64,000 nucleotides of DNA from Paucimonas lemoignei. Its GTDB lineage: Bacteria; Pseudomonadota; Gammaproteobacteria; Burkholderiales; Burkholderiaceae_D. Position 1 is the first letter of the stretch. Each line of letters opens with the position of its first letter. Of this stretch, positions 25,518 through 34,325 are shown piece by piece. The translations under genes and the position numbers were made by a program. The stretch covers positions 100,607 to 164,606 of the forward strand of contig NZ_SLZQ01000009.1 of NCBI RefSeq assembly GCF_004342585.1. The letters are read 5' to 3'. The notes under the pieces are model-generated. The model did no database searches and was not told the origin of the DNA. It saw nothing but the letters and a program-made list of their open reading frames with translations.

Positions 25518-25988
25518 ATGTCGTCGAATCGTCCCTTAGTTCCGCCCAAAGACGTGCACGAGGCGTTCCGCGCCGTGGTCTATGACTACGGCGTACCGGA
25601 AATGGCTGCCGTGCTCGGGATGCCAGTTGGCACCCTCTATAACAAGTGCAACCTCAACGAAACCACCATCCATAAGCCCAACCTGGGCGAGTCTGTTCTG
25701 GTGTCGGTCGTTTCCGGAGATCACCGGATCGCGGAGGCATTAAGCCAGACTTTGGGCGGCCTGCATTTGCGTCTTCCCAAGCTGGAGGGCGTTTCTGATG
25801 CAGCTCTGCTGGAAATGGTGGCAGAGATTCATATCCGCGCTGGACACTTTCATTTCGAAATCAAGGAAGCGCTCAAGGACGGTAAGTTTTCCAGAGAAGA
25901 GCACGCCGAAATTAAAAAGAAAGCGCTTCAATTCATCACTGCCGTGCTGGAAACGGTCAAGCGCATCGAGGGCATGGTCGATGAATAA
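25518..25988 (+). CDS. CII-like phage regulatory protein (CP76 family)
   Basis: 156 residues. Phage_CP76/CII-type regulator: the N-terminal helix-turn-helix (DYGVPEMAAVLGMPVGTLYNKCN) and KPNLGESVLVSVVSGD are the family hallmarks. In related phages such proteins decide between lysis and lysogeny. First gene of the long early operon, with the next start overlapping its stop. Confidence 0.8.
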   Translation: MSSNRPLVPPKDVHEAFRAVVYDYGVPEMAAVLGMPVGTLYNKCNLNETTIHKPNLGESVLVSVVSGDHRIAEALSQTLGGLHLRLPKLEGVSDAALLEMVAEIHIRAGHFHFEIKEALKDGKFSREEHAEIKKKALQFITAVLETVKRIEGMVDE

Positions 25989-26256
25989 ATCTACAAGACC
26001 AGCGCCCCGCGCACTACAACGCGCCGGCATTACCCACGCAGTCGACAACGTGCCGGCCGGTTCCTATGTCGGTGGATTTGAGGCCGACTTCGTCAATCTG
26101 TTCCGCAACGAGATCATCAAAAAGCTTTTCAAGGGGGAGAGCAATGGTGGCAAGGTACATGAGCCCATACCAGCGCACGCTGGAACTGAAGGTGATCGTC
26201 CGCGAGCCGACGATCGACGACCTGAAAGCAGCGTATCAGCGCTGTATCGCCGATAA
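25981..26256 (+). CDS. Small early gene, doubtful C-terminus
   Basis: 91 residues from an ATG that overlaps the CII-like stop. The N-terminal 57 residues (RALQRAGITHAVDNVPAG, FEADFVNLFRNEIIKKLFK) look like a real protein. The last 35 lie over the next gene in another frame and look like shadow coding, so a frameshift or early stop in an ancestral gene is possible. Confidence 0.45.
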   Translation: MNKSTRPAPRALQRAGITHAVDNVPAGSYVGGFEADFVNLFRNEIIKKLFKGESNGGKVHEPIPAHAGTEGDRPRADDRRPESSVSALYRR

Positions 26257-26356
26257 GAAAAAACTGCCTTTCGAAAAGGCGCTGGAAACGCCGGCCTTTG
26301 CGCTGGCCATCAAGAACGCGGCGCGCGCCGCAATCATTCGATCAGGGGGTAAGTGA
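26144..26356 (+). CDS. Small early phage protein
   Basis: 70 residues with a strong ribosome site (GGGGGAGA) before ATG 26144. YQRTLELKVIVREPTIDDLKAA and a Lys-rich helix follow. Not recognised. The stop overlaps the next start (GTGATG). Confidence 0.6.
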   Translation: MVARYMSPYQRTLELKVIVREPTIDDLKAAYQRCIADKKKLPFEKALETPAFALAIKNAARAAIIRSGGK

Positions 26357-26463
26357 TGTCCTTTCAACGTTTTTGTGACTGGCTGCTGGCCATTTTCATC
26401 GTCGCCGTGATTCTCGTCACGGCCAGCATTCTGGACCAGCCTGTGCTGCTGGCTGCGCAATGA
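26356..26463 (+). CDS. 35-residue single-helix membrane peptide
   Basis: Reads MSFQRFCDWLLAIFIVAVIL then VTASILDQPVLLAAQ. One membrane helix covers most of it. The ATG follows the previous stop, and the TGA overlaps the next start (ATGA). The coupling on both sides supports real translation. Function unknown. Confidence 0.5.
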   Translation: MSFQRFCDWLLAIFIVAVILVTASILDQPVLLAAQ

Positions 26464-26657
26464 AGACGATCCGCATCAGTGACGAGACATTTCTCGTGCT
26501 GCAGTGTGCCGTTATGAACTCGATGAAACAGACCAACGCGATGTTGGAAACCTGCACATCCGCGAACATGAAAGCCGACCTGGAAAAGGATCGTATCAAG
26601 CACGCAACGGCATTGCACGAGTTGCTCGACCCGCCGAACGCTGGATTCGGCGCCTGA
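26460..26657 (+). CDS. Small early phage protein
   Basis: 65 residues, mostly helical (SDETFLVLQCAVMNSMKQT). Start overlaps the 35-residue gene. Not recognised. Confidence 0.5.
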   Translation: MKTIRISDETFLVLQCAVMNSMKQTNAMLETCTSANMKADLEKDRIKHATALHELLDPPNAGFGA

Positions 26658-26713
26658 AGTTTTCATCCGGTGTGGGAGCGCCGGGAATATTAACCAACCG
26701 CATGGAGAACCAC

Positions 26714-27385
26714 ATGCAACGCTATTTGACACCACAAGAACAGCAGCAGCTGCTCGGCGCTGCAGCCAAGTCAGCTGACATCTACGACCGCCGCGACCAT
26801 GCCTGGATCCGCGCCTTGCTGCACTCGGGGCTGCGCATCCAGGAGTTTTCCCGGATCACCCTGGGCGATGCCATGGCAGCGCTGCGCGAGAAGTACCTTT
26901 TCATTCCGAAGGAAAACCGCAAGGGCAAGGGGCAGGACCATCGCGTGTTCGTTACCGCCGCGTTGCGTGCCGCCCTTGAGGATCTGGCCAAGATCCACTT
27001 CGAAATCGTCGGTGAAGAAAAATCCAACCTCAGCCATGCCCTGGTGCTTAGCCGTGAGCATGGTGGATACGGCAAGCCAATGTCCGTTCGCTCCTATGAG
27101 CTGCGCCTGAAGCACTGGGCAAAGGTCGCAGGCCTGCGCGCCGATGTATCCCCGCACTGGCTTCGCCACAGCAGAGCCATGAACATCATGCGCAGCAGCG
27201 AGGCCAAGGATCCGCGCGGCATTACCCAAGCAGCACTCGGGCACACATCCATCGCCAGCACTGGCGTGTATACCAAAGCAACCAGAGAGGAGATCGAGGA
27301 GGCGCTGAACCAGGTCGATGCACCGGCCGGCAAGCGCGTCACGCTCTCCCAGCTAAGAAAACAATTCGAAAGGAGAGCTTCGTGA
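26714..27385 (+). CDS. Compact tyrosine recombinase
   Basis: 223 residues from ATG 26714 (GGAG eight bases upstream). It consists essentially of the catalytic domain: Arg41 in SGLRIQE, His148 and Arg151 in HWLRH, His177 in LGHTS, and Tyr186 in GVYTK. The usual N-terminal arm- or core-binding domain is absent. It lies inside the early operon, far from the attachment site, so it may resolve multimers or invert DNA rather than integrate. It is coupled to the next gene. Confidence 0.85.
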   Translation: MQRYLTPQEQQQLLGAAAKSADIYDRRDHAWIRALLHSGLRIQEFSRITLGDAMAALREKYLFIPKENRKGKGQDHRVFVTAALRAALEDLAKIHFEIVGEEKSNLSHALVLSREHGGYGKPMSVRSYELRLKHWAKVAGLRADVSPHWLRHSRAMNIMRSSEAKDPRGITQAALGHTSIASTGVYTKATREEIEEALNQVDAPAGKRVTLSQLRKQFERRAS

Positions 27386-27576
27386 TTTTGATTTCTGACC
27401 CGACCGATGTCATCGGCAAGAAGGTATCGCACCAGGGCGCCGTCATTGGCACCGTGGTGAGCATCAAGCCGAACATGCAAGGCGGCCGGCGTTATGCCTT
27501 TGTGAAGCCGTACGACGAGGCGTGCTATGAGCACCGCCTGCCTCTGGATGAACTTGACCTGGTGAGGGAAGCATGA
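27382..27576 (+). CDS. Small early phage protein, beta-rich
   Basis: 64 residues from a GTG overlapping the recombinase stop. GKKVSHQGAVIGTVVSIKPN looks like a small SH3-type barrel. Not recognised. Confidence 0.55.
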   Translation: MILISDPTDVIGKKVSHQGAVIGTVVSIKPNMQGGRRYAFVKPYDEACYEHRLPLDELDLVREA

Positions 27577-27767
27577 CGAGAGCCATTCAGGAAATTTCCG
27601 ATGCAGTGCTGGCTGAGCATATCCGCCTGGCAGTTGAGTATGCCGTCAAGGCCGAGCCTAGGCCCAACCTGTGCGCTGTCGCCATGTTGGCCAATCTATC
27701 TGGCCGGCTGGAATTTGAGGCCCCGCAGGCAGCCAAGGCTTTGCGCGCTGCTTTGCTGGGCAGCTAA
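27573..27767 (+). CDS. Small helical early phage protein
   Basis: 64 residues, all-helical by composition, starting in the stop of the previous gene (ATGA). Not recognised. Confidence 0.55.
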   Translation: MTRAIQEISDAVLAEHIRLAVEYAVKAEPRPNLCAVAMLANLSGRLEFEAPQAAKALRAALLGS

Positions 27768-27791
27768 CCATCAACCGTAAAGGACTTCACC

Positions 27792-28220
27792 ATGGATGCC
27801 AAATTGCCGCCAGCAGTGAATGCAGACGACGCATGCCAGCAAAGCGCATTTATCGCCCGGATTCGGGCCCAGGAAGAAAGGCGCCTGCAGGCGCAGGCAG
27901 AAGGGCTGCCGGCGCTGCGTCGCCTGTTACCGATTGCGCGTCGCGATACAGGCCAGAGCCGCGTCATCGCTCACTTTTTGCTGTCTCTCTATAACGGCAA
28001 CCGCTTCAAGATGGACTTGACCGACCTGCGCGGACTCGACCAGGAGCTGTTTGAAGATTGTCTGGCTGTACTAAGGATGGACAACACGCCGCAGCGTGAA
28101 GTGCATTGCTACTTTGAGAACGGCGGAGCCATCTGGGAAAAGATGGCCAGCGACTGGAATGTCACCGACTACCGTCTGCAGCGCATCGAGCTGCAGGAGC
28201 TGAAGGGCGCAGCGCGATGA
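27792..28220 (+). CDS. DUF7673-like accessory protein
   Basis: 142 residues. The core LRRLLPIARRDTGQSRVIAH, FLLSLYNGNRFKMDLTDLR and DCLAVLRMDNTPQREVH recalls a family of unknown function on plasmids, ICEs and phages of beta- and gammaproteobacteria (DUF7673, from memory). Charged helical N-terminus. Confidence 0.6.
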   Translation: MDAKLPPAVNADDACQQSAFIARIRAQEERRLQAQAEGLPALRRLLPIARRDTGQSRVIAHFLLSLYNGNRFKMDLTDLRGLDQELFEDCLAVLRMDNTPQREVHCYFENGGAIWEKMASDWNVTDYRLQRIELQELKGAAR

Positions 28221-28462
28221 CCGAGCAGCTGCTGCAAGCCTGGGTCCTCCTCACCGGCGGCGCGTCCGTCTGGTTGATGGCGGATCCGCGTGGACAGCGT
28301 CGCAGCCTTGGCTGCTGGATCGGCCTGGCTGGCCAGCCTGCCTGGTTTTTCAGTACATACCAGCACTTCCAGTGGGGAATGTTCATGCTGTCTGTAGTTT
28401 TTACATCAAGCTTTATCCGCGGCATTGTGCTGCACCGCTTCTCCAGGGATAACAAAAAATGA
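28217..28462 (+). CDS. Small membrane protein
   Basis: 81 residues with three hydrophobic segments (ending GGASVWLM, GQPAWFFSTYQHF, and WGMFMLSVVFTSSFIRGIVL). Overlaps both neighbours. It resembles small membrane proteins carried by phages and plasmids. Function unknown. Confidence 0.55.
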   Translation: MTEQLLQAWVLLTGGASVWLMADPRGQRRSLGCWIGLAGQPAWFFSTYQHFQWGMFMLSVVFTSSFIRGIVLHRFSRDNKK

Positions 28463-29016
28463 CCAATCAGACTTTGTGCTCCATCCTGACCTATAGCGGT
28501 CAGTATGTGGATCTACGTGAGCCGAACCCGGAAACCATCCAGATCGTCGATATCGCGCACGCGCTGTCGCAAATCAACCGGTTTGGTGGCCATACCCGCA
28601 ACTTCTATTCCGTTGCCCAGCATTCCGTGCTGGTGTCGCATATCGTGCCGCGTGAGCATCGCCTCGCTGCGCTACTGCATGACGCCGCGGAGGCGTACCT
28701 GGGCGATATCGTCATGCCGTTGAAGCGCATGGCGTTCAACCTGGAATACCGGGACATGGAAGACCTGCTCCTAGAGGTCATCCTTGAACGCTTTGGCATT
28801 GTCCACTCAGATTACCAGGCCGCTCGCGACGCGATCCGCCAAGCAGACCTTGTCATGCTGGCCACCGAGCGCCGAGACCTGATGCATCCGGATAACCAGC
28901 GCTGGGCCGTGCTGGATGGTGTGGAGCCCCGTTCCGCCACCATCCGGCCACTGCTGCCGGTGCCGGCTGAGGCCGCTTTCCTACAGCGCTTTAAAGAACT
29001 GTCGGGGGTCCTATGA
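28459..29016 (+). CDS. HD-domain phosphohydrolase (YfbR-like)
   Basis: 185 residues. An HD metal site is visible: His55 in AQHSVLVSH, His74-Asp75 in LLHDAAEAYLGD, and an Asp in RQADLVMLATERRDL. YfbR-type enzymes remove the 5'-phosphate of deoxynucleotides. In a phage early operon this could tune nucleotide pools or remove nucleotide signals used by host defence; the latter is inference. Confidence 0.8.
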   Translation: MTNQTLCSILTYSGQYVDLREPNPETIQIVDIAHALSQINRFGGHTRNFYSVAQHSVLVSHIVPREHRLAALLHDAAEAYLGDIVMPLKRMAFNLEYRDMEDLLLEVILERFGIVHSDYQAARDAIRQADLVMLATERRDLMHPDNQRWAVLDGVEPRSATIRPLLPVPAEAAFLQRFKELSGVL

Positions 29017-29441
29017 GCAGCTTTTCTGTCGACCTGGTGCGCCGGTTTAATGAGCCAGTCGGCGCCCTGTATCGCGCCTTTGATCACCTGATCGGTGCGC
29101 GTCCTGGCATGACCTTGATGGTGCCGATTGCCGCAGCTACCGGTCGCTTTGATGGACTGGTCGACCAGTGTCCGGTGCCGCACTTGGAAGCGGCCGCCAT
29201 CCTTGAGCCTGAATATGCCGACGCTGAGCCGCTTTACCTGACGCTGCTGATGTCGAAGTCATTCTGGCGCCGCATCCCGGAAGCGGACCGTCAGCAGCTG
29301 ATGGAAATGCTCATCAGTAAGGAAAAGATTTGCGCCTATGACGCTGCATGGCGGTACGTCTGGATCCAGCTCTGCACCGGCGGGAAGCCGTGCCTGCTGC
29401 TGATCGGTGAGACCGGTGTGCGCTTGGCCTACGCGCCGTAA
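29013..29441 (+). CDS. Early phage protein, not recognised
   Basis: 142 residues, coupled to the HD gene. No motif seen. Helical middle part (PEADRQQLMEMLISKEKICA) and a C-terminal CLLLIGETGVRLAYAP. Confidence 0.5.
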   Translation: MSSFSVDLVRRFNEPVGALYRAFDHLIGARPGMTLMVPIAAATGRFDGLVDQCPVPHLEAAAILEPEYADAEPLYLTLLMSKSFWRRIPEADRQQLMEMLISKEKICAYDAAWRYVWIQLCTGGKPCLLLIGETGVRLAYAP

Positions 29442-29461
29442 TTTTAAGGGGGATGAGGTAA

Positions 29462-29863
29462 ATGAAAACATCACAACTAGAACGCGATCAATTCACAGAA
29501 CGCTTGTGCAGTGTGCTGGAACAGCACCAGTACGACCCGAAGAAAGTCACCAACATCGCCCGCGAGTTCAATGTTCGCTCTCCCGATAAGGTGACGATCC
29601 ATGGTGTGCGAAAGTGGCTCAAGGCAGAATCCATCCCGGCACAGGGACACTTGCGCGTGTTGTCCGACTGGCTCGGCGTCGACGCGGCCTGGCTGCGCTT
29701 TGGCGGAAAAGAAGAGCAGCCGAAGGCGAAGCCATCACCGATCAACAAAACGGTGTTGTTAATCGCTGCTGAGATCGACGGTCTGCCGGCTGAAGGGCTT
29801 GCTGCGGTGCGCGCCGTCATCCGCGCCATTAAGACCGCTTCGATGGAGGCGGTCCATGGCTAA
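29462..29863 (+). CDS. Helix-turn-helix regulator of the early operon
   Basis: 133 residues. The N-terminal DNA-binding domain (VTNIAREFNVRSPDKVTIHG, VRKWLKAESIPAQGHLRVL, then GVDAAWLRFG) is of the XRE/CI kind. A short helical tail may dimerise. It is a second phage regulator, distant from the repressor; its target is unknown. An intergenic gap of 20 bases with GGGGGATGAGG precedes it. Confidence 0.75.
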   Translation: MKTSQLERDQFTERLCSVLEQHQYDPKKVTNIAREFNVRSPDKVTIHGVRKWLKAESIPAQGHLRVLSDWLGVDAAWLRFGGKEEQPKAKPSPINKTVLLIAAEIDGLPAEGLAAVRAVIRAIKTASMEAVHG

Positions 29864-30233
29864 CTGGAGCCAATACATCATGACCTATGACGATACCGGC
29901 CACCAGGTCGAAGTGGCAGTATCGGATGCGCCAGAAACATTGGCTGTGATGGGCGAGATCAATTCCTTCTGGAGTGGAGATAAAGATCGTTTAGCGGCCG
30001 CAAATGGCGACTTGACTGTCGCTGTTTTGAAAATGCTATGCACCAGGTTGCTGGCTGCGACCTTCTCCGAGATTAATCCATTCGATGATTTCGTCAAGGG
30101 CAAGGTGGAGGGATGGCCTCCACTTGATGGCAGTTATGGCATCAAGTTGCTGCACACGGATCATTTTAGTCTTGATGGTGACGTCTCGATTTCTTTTGGC
30201 CCTTATTACGTTGGACTCGAAACGCCACAATGA
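29856..30233 (+). CDS. DUF2528 family protein
   Basis: 125 residues. The EINSFWSGDKDRLAAANGDL segment, with AVLKMLC after it, is the DUF2528 signature found in lambdoid and other prophages near regulatory genes. Function unknown. ATG 29856 overlaps the HTH gene. Confidence 0.78.
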   Translation: MANWSQYIMTYDDTGHQVEVAVSDAPETLAVMGEINSFWSGDKDRLAAANGDLTVAVLKMLCTRLLAATFSEINPFDDFVKGKVEGWPPLDGSYGIKLLHTDHFSLDGDVSISFGPYYVGLETPQ

Positions 30234-30523
30234 TATCGACATTCACAGCGCCCAATGGCGCAACGTACGAGGCTAAGTCCGCCAACCCAACCGATGACGT
30301 TCTGGCGCGCAGGCTTAAGAAGGGCATCTACCGATACGAAGATGATGAGCTTTATAAGCGCTGCTCACGTTGCAAAGATTACTGGCCAGCGGATACCGAA
30401 TTCTTCTATCAGGTGAAAGGCGATGACGGCCTGAACCAATGGTGCAAAGCCTGCTACCAGGAATGGCGTTATCCGAACGGAAGAAAGGCAGAGAAACACG
30501 AGAACAAGGAGATTTGCGCATGA
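30230..30523 (+). CDS. Small zinc-finger protein
   Basis: 97 residues. CSRC and CKAC pairs about 30 apart (with WPADTEFFYQVKGDDGLNQW between) make a zinc knuckle like that seen N-terminal to HNH nucleases; the HNH part itself is missing. Probably DNA- or RNA-binding. Confidence 0.6.
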   Translation: MISTFTAPNGATYEAKSANPTDDVLARRLKKGIYRYEDDELYKRCSRCKDYWPADTEFFYQVKGDDGLNQWCKACYQEWRYPNGRKAEKHENKEICA

Positions 30524-30714
30524 TTTCCACAGTAAGGCAGGCAGCCAACAACCGCCGGACTCTAGCCTCCATCAAATCGAAATTACTTCTAATTTCCACT
30601 GACTGGGGTGAAGTCGATGAATTCTTTCGCGCTCAGTTCGAAACATTGGCGAGCGACGTCGAGCAGCTGGAAAAGCATCTTGATGAATTTGTCAAAGCCG
30701 GTGGCCAGGTATGA
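30520..30714 (+). CDS. Small coiled-coil early protein
   Basis: 64 residues with a helix FFRAQFETLASDVEQLEKHL. Start overlaps the zinc-finger stop. Not recognised. Confidence 0.5.
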   Translation: MISTVRQAANNRRTLASIKSKLLLISTDWGEVDEFFRAQFETLASDVEQLEKHLDEFVKAGGQV

Positions 30715-30959
30715 CGCACACCTGCCATATCCCTCACTGCCCGGTCGCCGTGCCTCCGGAGCGCTTGATGTGCCTGAAGCACTGGCGCATGGTGCCGAAG
30801 GATCTGCAGCGCGATGTATGGCGCCATTACCGGCCCGGCCAGTGCAACGACAAGAATCCCAGCGCCGCATACCTCGGCGCTGCCAGGGCAGCCATCCAGG
30901 CCGTACAAGACAAACTTCTCAAGAAAGCCAACAACAATGATTCTCTCCAGCTTTTTTAA
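30711..30959 (+). CDS. Small Cys/His phage protein
   Basis: 82 residues. CHIPHC, then MCLKHWRMVPKDLQRDVWRH and YRPGQ, is a pattern common in small phage proteins of unknown role; the Cys and His probably bind zinc. Confidence 0.6.
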   Translation: MTHTCHIPHCPVAVPPERLMCLKHWRMVPKDLQRDVWRHYRPGQCNDKNPSAAYLGAARAAIQAVQDKLLKKANNNDSLQLF

Positions 30960-31257
30960 TGTTTCGCTACAGCGCCGCGGCCTGCTGGCCACCAGGCTTG
31001 CTCCCTGTCTGCTGCCTCGAGCCAGTGCCCAGACTATCCGCTACGAGCAGACCAACCGCTGCGAAGTCGTCCCGGAAAAAGTGTTTGTGAGCTGGCTATT
31101 TTGGCAATTTTGTATTGCTATAAAAATCGAGAGTATTACCACAAAGCAATAGTTTCTTCCTCCCATGAATATGGGAGGCTGATGTAACAATTCCCGAAGG
31201 GTTGGATGCACCTGCGCGAGTGACAAGGCGGGGCGAGTCTGTTGAACAAAGAAGAAT
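30960..31257 (+). promoter_or_regulatory. Leader region of the primase gene
   Basis: About 300 bases without a convincing gene. It holds an extended -10-like TGCTATAAA (about 31116), a perfect hairpin at 31159-31178 (CCTCCCAT-GAAT-ATGGGAGG) and a ribosome site AAAGAAG before ATG 31258. It probably provides separate control of the replication protein. Confidence 0.4.
31159..31178 (+). other. Perfect hairpin in the primase leader
   Basis: Eight base pairs with a GAAT loop and no T tract, 80 bases before the start codon. It might be an RNA-binding site or a stability element. Confidence 0.45.
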
Positions 31258-34020
31258 ATGGCATCGATTGACGAACTGAAAAAACGCATCGACATGCACG
31301 ACCTGGCTGAGCGCCTGGGTCTGAAGCGTGGCAAAGGGGGGAATGCGAACTATCACAGTCCATTCCACGAAGACAAATCACCATCGATCGGCATTAAGGA
31401 CGGCTACTTCCGTGACTACAGCAATGACGGCGCACCTCATGCGAAGGGGTCCTGCGTCGACATGGTGATGTATTTCCGGCAGATGTCGGATGTGGCCGAC
31501 GCCATGCGCTGGCTGCACCAGGAGTATGGGATCCCGCTCGACAAGAAGGATGCGCCGGCGGAGGTCCCACGGGAGAAGTCCCGCGCTGAGTACATCGCCG
31601 ATAAGTGCATTGCGGAGGCGCCGCAGGTACGTGAATACCTGAACGGCCGCGGCATCAGTGACCAGGTCATCGATGCGGCCATCAAGGCCAAGACGTTGGG
31701 ATTCAATTCCTACACGTCCAAGAAGATTGCCGAAGGCGAAGTCGGCCATGGTGGTCCGGCTGCGGCTTTCATCGTCCGCCACCCGCAGACCAATGCGGTG
31801 CTAGCCGTCGACCTGCGATATCTGAATCCAGAGCTCAATGGCGGCGTCAAGACGCAATCCCAGGGGGACAAGGATGGCGTGCTGTGGTGCAGCGACTGGC
31901 GACGCTTCAAGAACGCGAAACGGGTCTGGATCGTCGAGTCTTCGATCAATGCGCTGTCGATCGAAACCGCGGATCCGCATGCTGTTGCCCTGGTCCTGCG
32001 CGGTCTGGGCAACGTCGACCTGGTGGACTGGGCCTTCCTGCGCGGGAAGTTCGTCATCATCTGCCTGGACAATGACAAGCCGTTCGAGCCGCCGCACAAG
32101 CAGGCCGGACACCGTCCAGGCCCGGAGGCTGCCTGGCGCTTGTACGAGCGGCTGACGGCGCAGAACATCGGCGCCATGCTGGTCGACCAGGCGGACTGGA
32201 GGGATGAAGACGAAGAGCTGATCAACGACGTCAATGATTACCTGCAGGCGATTGGGCCCGAAAAGCTGAGGGCCGCGCTGGAGAAGTTCGAACCGTGGCT
32301 GATTCCCGGCCTGTCTGGTGAAGCTGGCACGTTCGGTAAAAAGCGTGTCTATCTCCCAGCCCATGACTTCGCCCAGTATTGGAAATTCCGCGTGCGGCCG
32401 GACTTCACCAATTACATCGGCAAGATGGAGGAAAAAGACGGTGAGGATGGCGAAACGATCAAGACGCCGATCGTGTCCGACCTGGCAGGCTTCAGGGTGG
32501 CGTCGCTCTCCCGCGTGTCTGTGGCCAGCTCGACATCGACCATGACGGGCGACCCGGACAATCAGCCGACGGTGTACTTTGCCGTGTCGGTGCAGACGCC
32601 GCGCCACGGGCCGGTGCTGCAGCGCCGGGTGATGCAGGACGAGCAGCTGCACAACATCGACGGCTGGAAGAAGTTCGGCCCGGTCTGGATCCCGTCCGCG
32701 TTCTCTCGCATGATCAACATCCTGGAGCGTACTGCCGACCTGGGCGCACGGCAGGCGGCCAACTTCGTCGGCCTGGCATGGCGCGACGGCGAACTGATCG
32801 TCAACGAGGGGCCGGACTGCTACTTCACCGAACCGGACAAGCAGTGCCCGTACCACAATCTGACTTTTCCGGGCGGTACCACCAGGGAGGCCCGCCAGGT
32901 GATCCAGGCCTTCCAGACGACGTACAAGCAGAATGCAGCCCTGATTCCCCTGGTGTGGGCGCTTGGTGGCCACCTGAAGGTGCTCCTGGGCTTCTGGCCG
33001 CACATGATGATCCAGGCGGACAAGGGCATGGGTAAATCGACTCTGATTAAGCGGATGGAGCGGGCGATCGGCTTCACGATGTTTTCCGGGCAGTCGCTGC
33101 AGACCGAGTTTCGTCTGCTGACATCGATCTCGCACACCAGCCACCCGGTCGGCTGGGAGGAGCTATCCGCGCGCCGGCAGGACGTGATCGACAAGGCAGT
33201 TGGCCTGCTGCAGGAAAACTATCAGTACACGGTGACCCGCCGCGGTACCGACATGACCGAATACCTGCTGTCGGCACCCGTGCTGCTGGCCGGTGAGGAT
33301 GTGCCGGTCAAGTCCCTCCTGGGCAAGATCGTGCGCACCGAGCTGACCAACAAGAAGGGGCCGATGATGCCCGACGACCTGCCGCGCTTCCCGGTCAAGA
33401 ACTGGCTGCAGTGGCTGACCAGGTTGTCCAAGGTCCAGGTGATGGAGCGGTACCGCGATATCCGGCAGATGTGCCTGAATGCGTCACGGGCCAGTGGCCA
33501 GGACGATGGCGCCCTGCGCATGGCATCCAACTATGCCGCCCTCTATCTGGCCTGGGAGTACTTGTGCGAGTTCGCCGGGCTGGATCCGCTGCAGGGTGAC
33601 TTCGACGCGGACATGCTCGAGGAGATGAACCGGCACATCGGTGAGACCAGCGCCGATCGGGAACCGTGGGTGTGGATCATGGAGACGGCGCTGTCGGAAA
33701 TCGCTGCCGGCCGGTTCTCCTACCCATATGCCTGGGAAGGGCAGGGCGATAACGCCAAGGCGCTCCTGGTGCGCACCAGTCACATCATGGATCACATATC
33801 GACGGCGCCGGCGCTGCGCGAGAAGTGGAACGGATTGCCGGTGAAAAGCGATCGCGTGTTCAAGAAACAGATGATGAATGCCGGCGTCATCGATGGCGAT
33901 TGCGAGCGGACCATCCACACACGACGCGTGTCGAACCTGCAGATCATTTCCCTGGAAAAGCTCCGGCAGTTCGGCCTGTATGCCACCCCATCAACGACGA
34001 AGAGCTATGAGCATGACTAA
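31258..34020 (+). CDS. Phage primase-helicase
   Basis: 920 residues. The N-terminal region (about 1-75) follows the CHC2 primase zinc-finger layout (YHSPFHEDKSPSI, GSCVDMV), but most Cys ligands are replaced. Toprim-like catalytic parts are at about 223 (VWIVESSINAL) and 267 (IICLDND). An AAA/DnaB-type ATPase follows, with Walker A ADKGMGKST at about 586-594. It synthesises primers and unwinds DNA at the phage fork. It is the largest gene of the early region, with its own leader. The degenerate finger is also seen in other phage primases. Confidence 0.85.
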   Translation: MASIDELKKRIDMHDLAERLGLKRGKGGNANYHSPFHEDKSPSIGIKDGYFRDYSNDGAPHAKGSCVDMVMYFRQMSDVADAMRWLHQEYGIPLDKKDAPAEVPREKSRAEYIADKCIAEAPQVREYLNGRGISDQVIDAAIKAKTLGFNSYTSKKIAEGEVGHGGPAAAFIVRHPQTNAVLAVDLRYLNPELNGGVKTQSQGDKDGVLWCSDWRRFKNAKRVWIVESSINALSIETADPHAVALVLRGLGNVDLVDWAFLRGKFVIICLDNDKPFEPPHKQAGHRPGPEAAWRLYERLTAQNIGAMLVDQADWRDEDEELINDVNDYLQAIGPEKLRAALEKFEPWLIPGLSGEAGTFGKKRVYLPAHDFAQYWKFRVRPDFTNYIGKMEEKDGEDGETIKTPIVSDLAGFRVASLSRVSVASSTSTMTGDPDNQPTVYFAVSVQTPRHGPVLQRRVMQDEQLHNIDGWKKFGPVWIPSAFSRMINILERTADLGARQAANFVGLAWRDGELIVNEGPDCYFTEPDKQCPYHNLTFPGGTTREARQVIQAFQTTYKQNAALIPLVWALGGHLKVLLGFWPHMMIQADKGMGKSTLIKRMERAIGFTMFSGQSLQTEFRLLTSISHTSHPVGWEELSARRQDVIDKAVGLLQENYQYTVTRRGTDMTEYLLSAPVLLAGEDVPVKSLLGKIVRTELTNKKGPMMPDDLPRFPVKNWLQWLTRLSKVQVMERYRDIRQMCLNASRASGQDDGALRMASNYAALYLAWEYLCEFAGLDPLQGDFDADMLEEMNRHIGETSADREPWVWIMETALSEIAAGRFSYPYAWEGQGDNAKALLVRTSHIMDHISTAPALREKWNGLPVKSDRVFKKQMMNAGVIDGDCERTIHTRRVSNLQIISLEKLRQFGLYATPSTTKSYEHD

Positions 34021-34309
34021 CGAAAAAGTGCCTGTAGTGTGCGACTGCATCAACTGGTGTGGTGATGATCCCTGGCTTCGTGATGGTAGATCAAAGCCTT
34101 GTGCAGCCGCATTGAAGAGGCAAGCCATTGAGCAGAACGCCGCGGCACGTGCGATCGCACGGTTTGAGTCCTGGGCCAATAGCGACCCGCTGCAGCACGT
34201 GTTCAACCTTGCGAAGCACCCGAACGGCATGGGCGGCCGCACGTATGACGAGCTGGCCACTGAGCTGTGTTTTCAAGCATTCAAGGCTGGTCCGATTTAT
34301 CTGAAATGA
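34007..34309 (+). CDS. Small early phage protein
   Basis: 100 residues, overlapping the primase end by 14 bases. CDCINWCGDD near the start might bind a metal. Not recognised. Confidence 0.5.
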   Translation: MSMTNEKVPVVCDCINWCGDDPWLRDGRSKPCAAALKRQAIEQNAAARAIARFESWANSDPLQHVFNLAKHPNGMGGRTYDELATELCFQAFKAGPIYLK

Positions 34310-34325
34310 GAGGGAGGTAACTGCA

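Noticed and set aside
31801..33144. 447-codon minus-strand frame opposite the primase
   Set aside because: His/Arg/Val-rich composition typical of antisense shadows; the primase motifs lie on the other strand.
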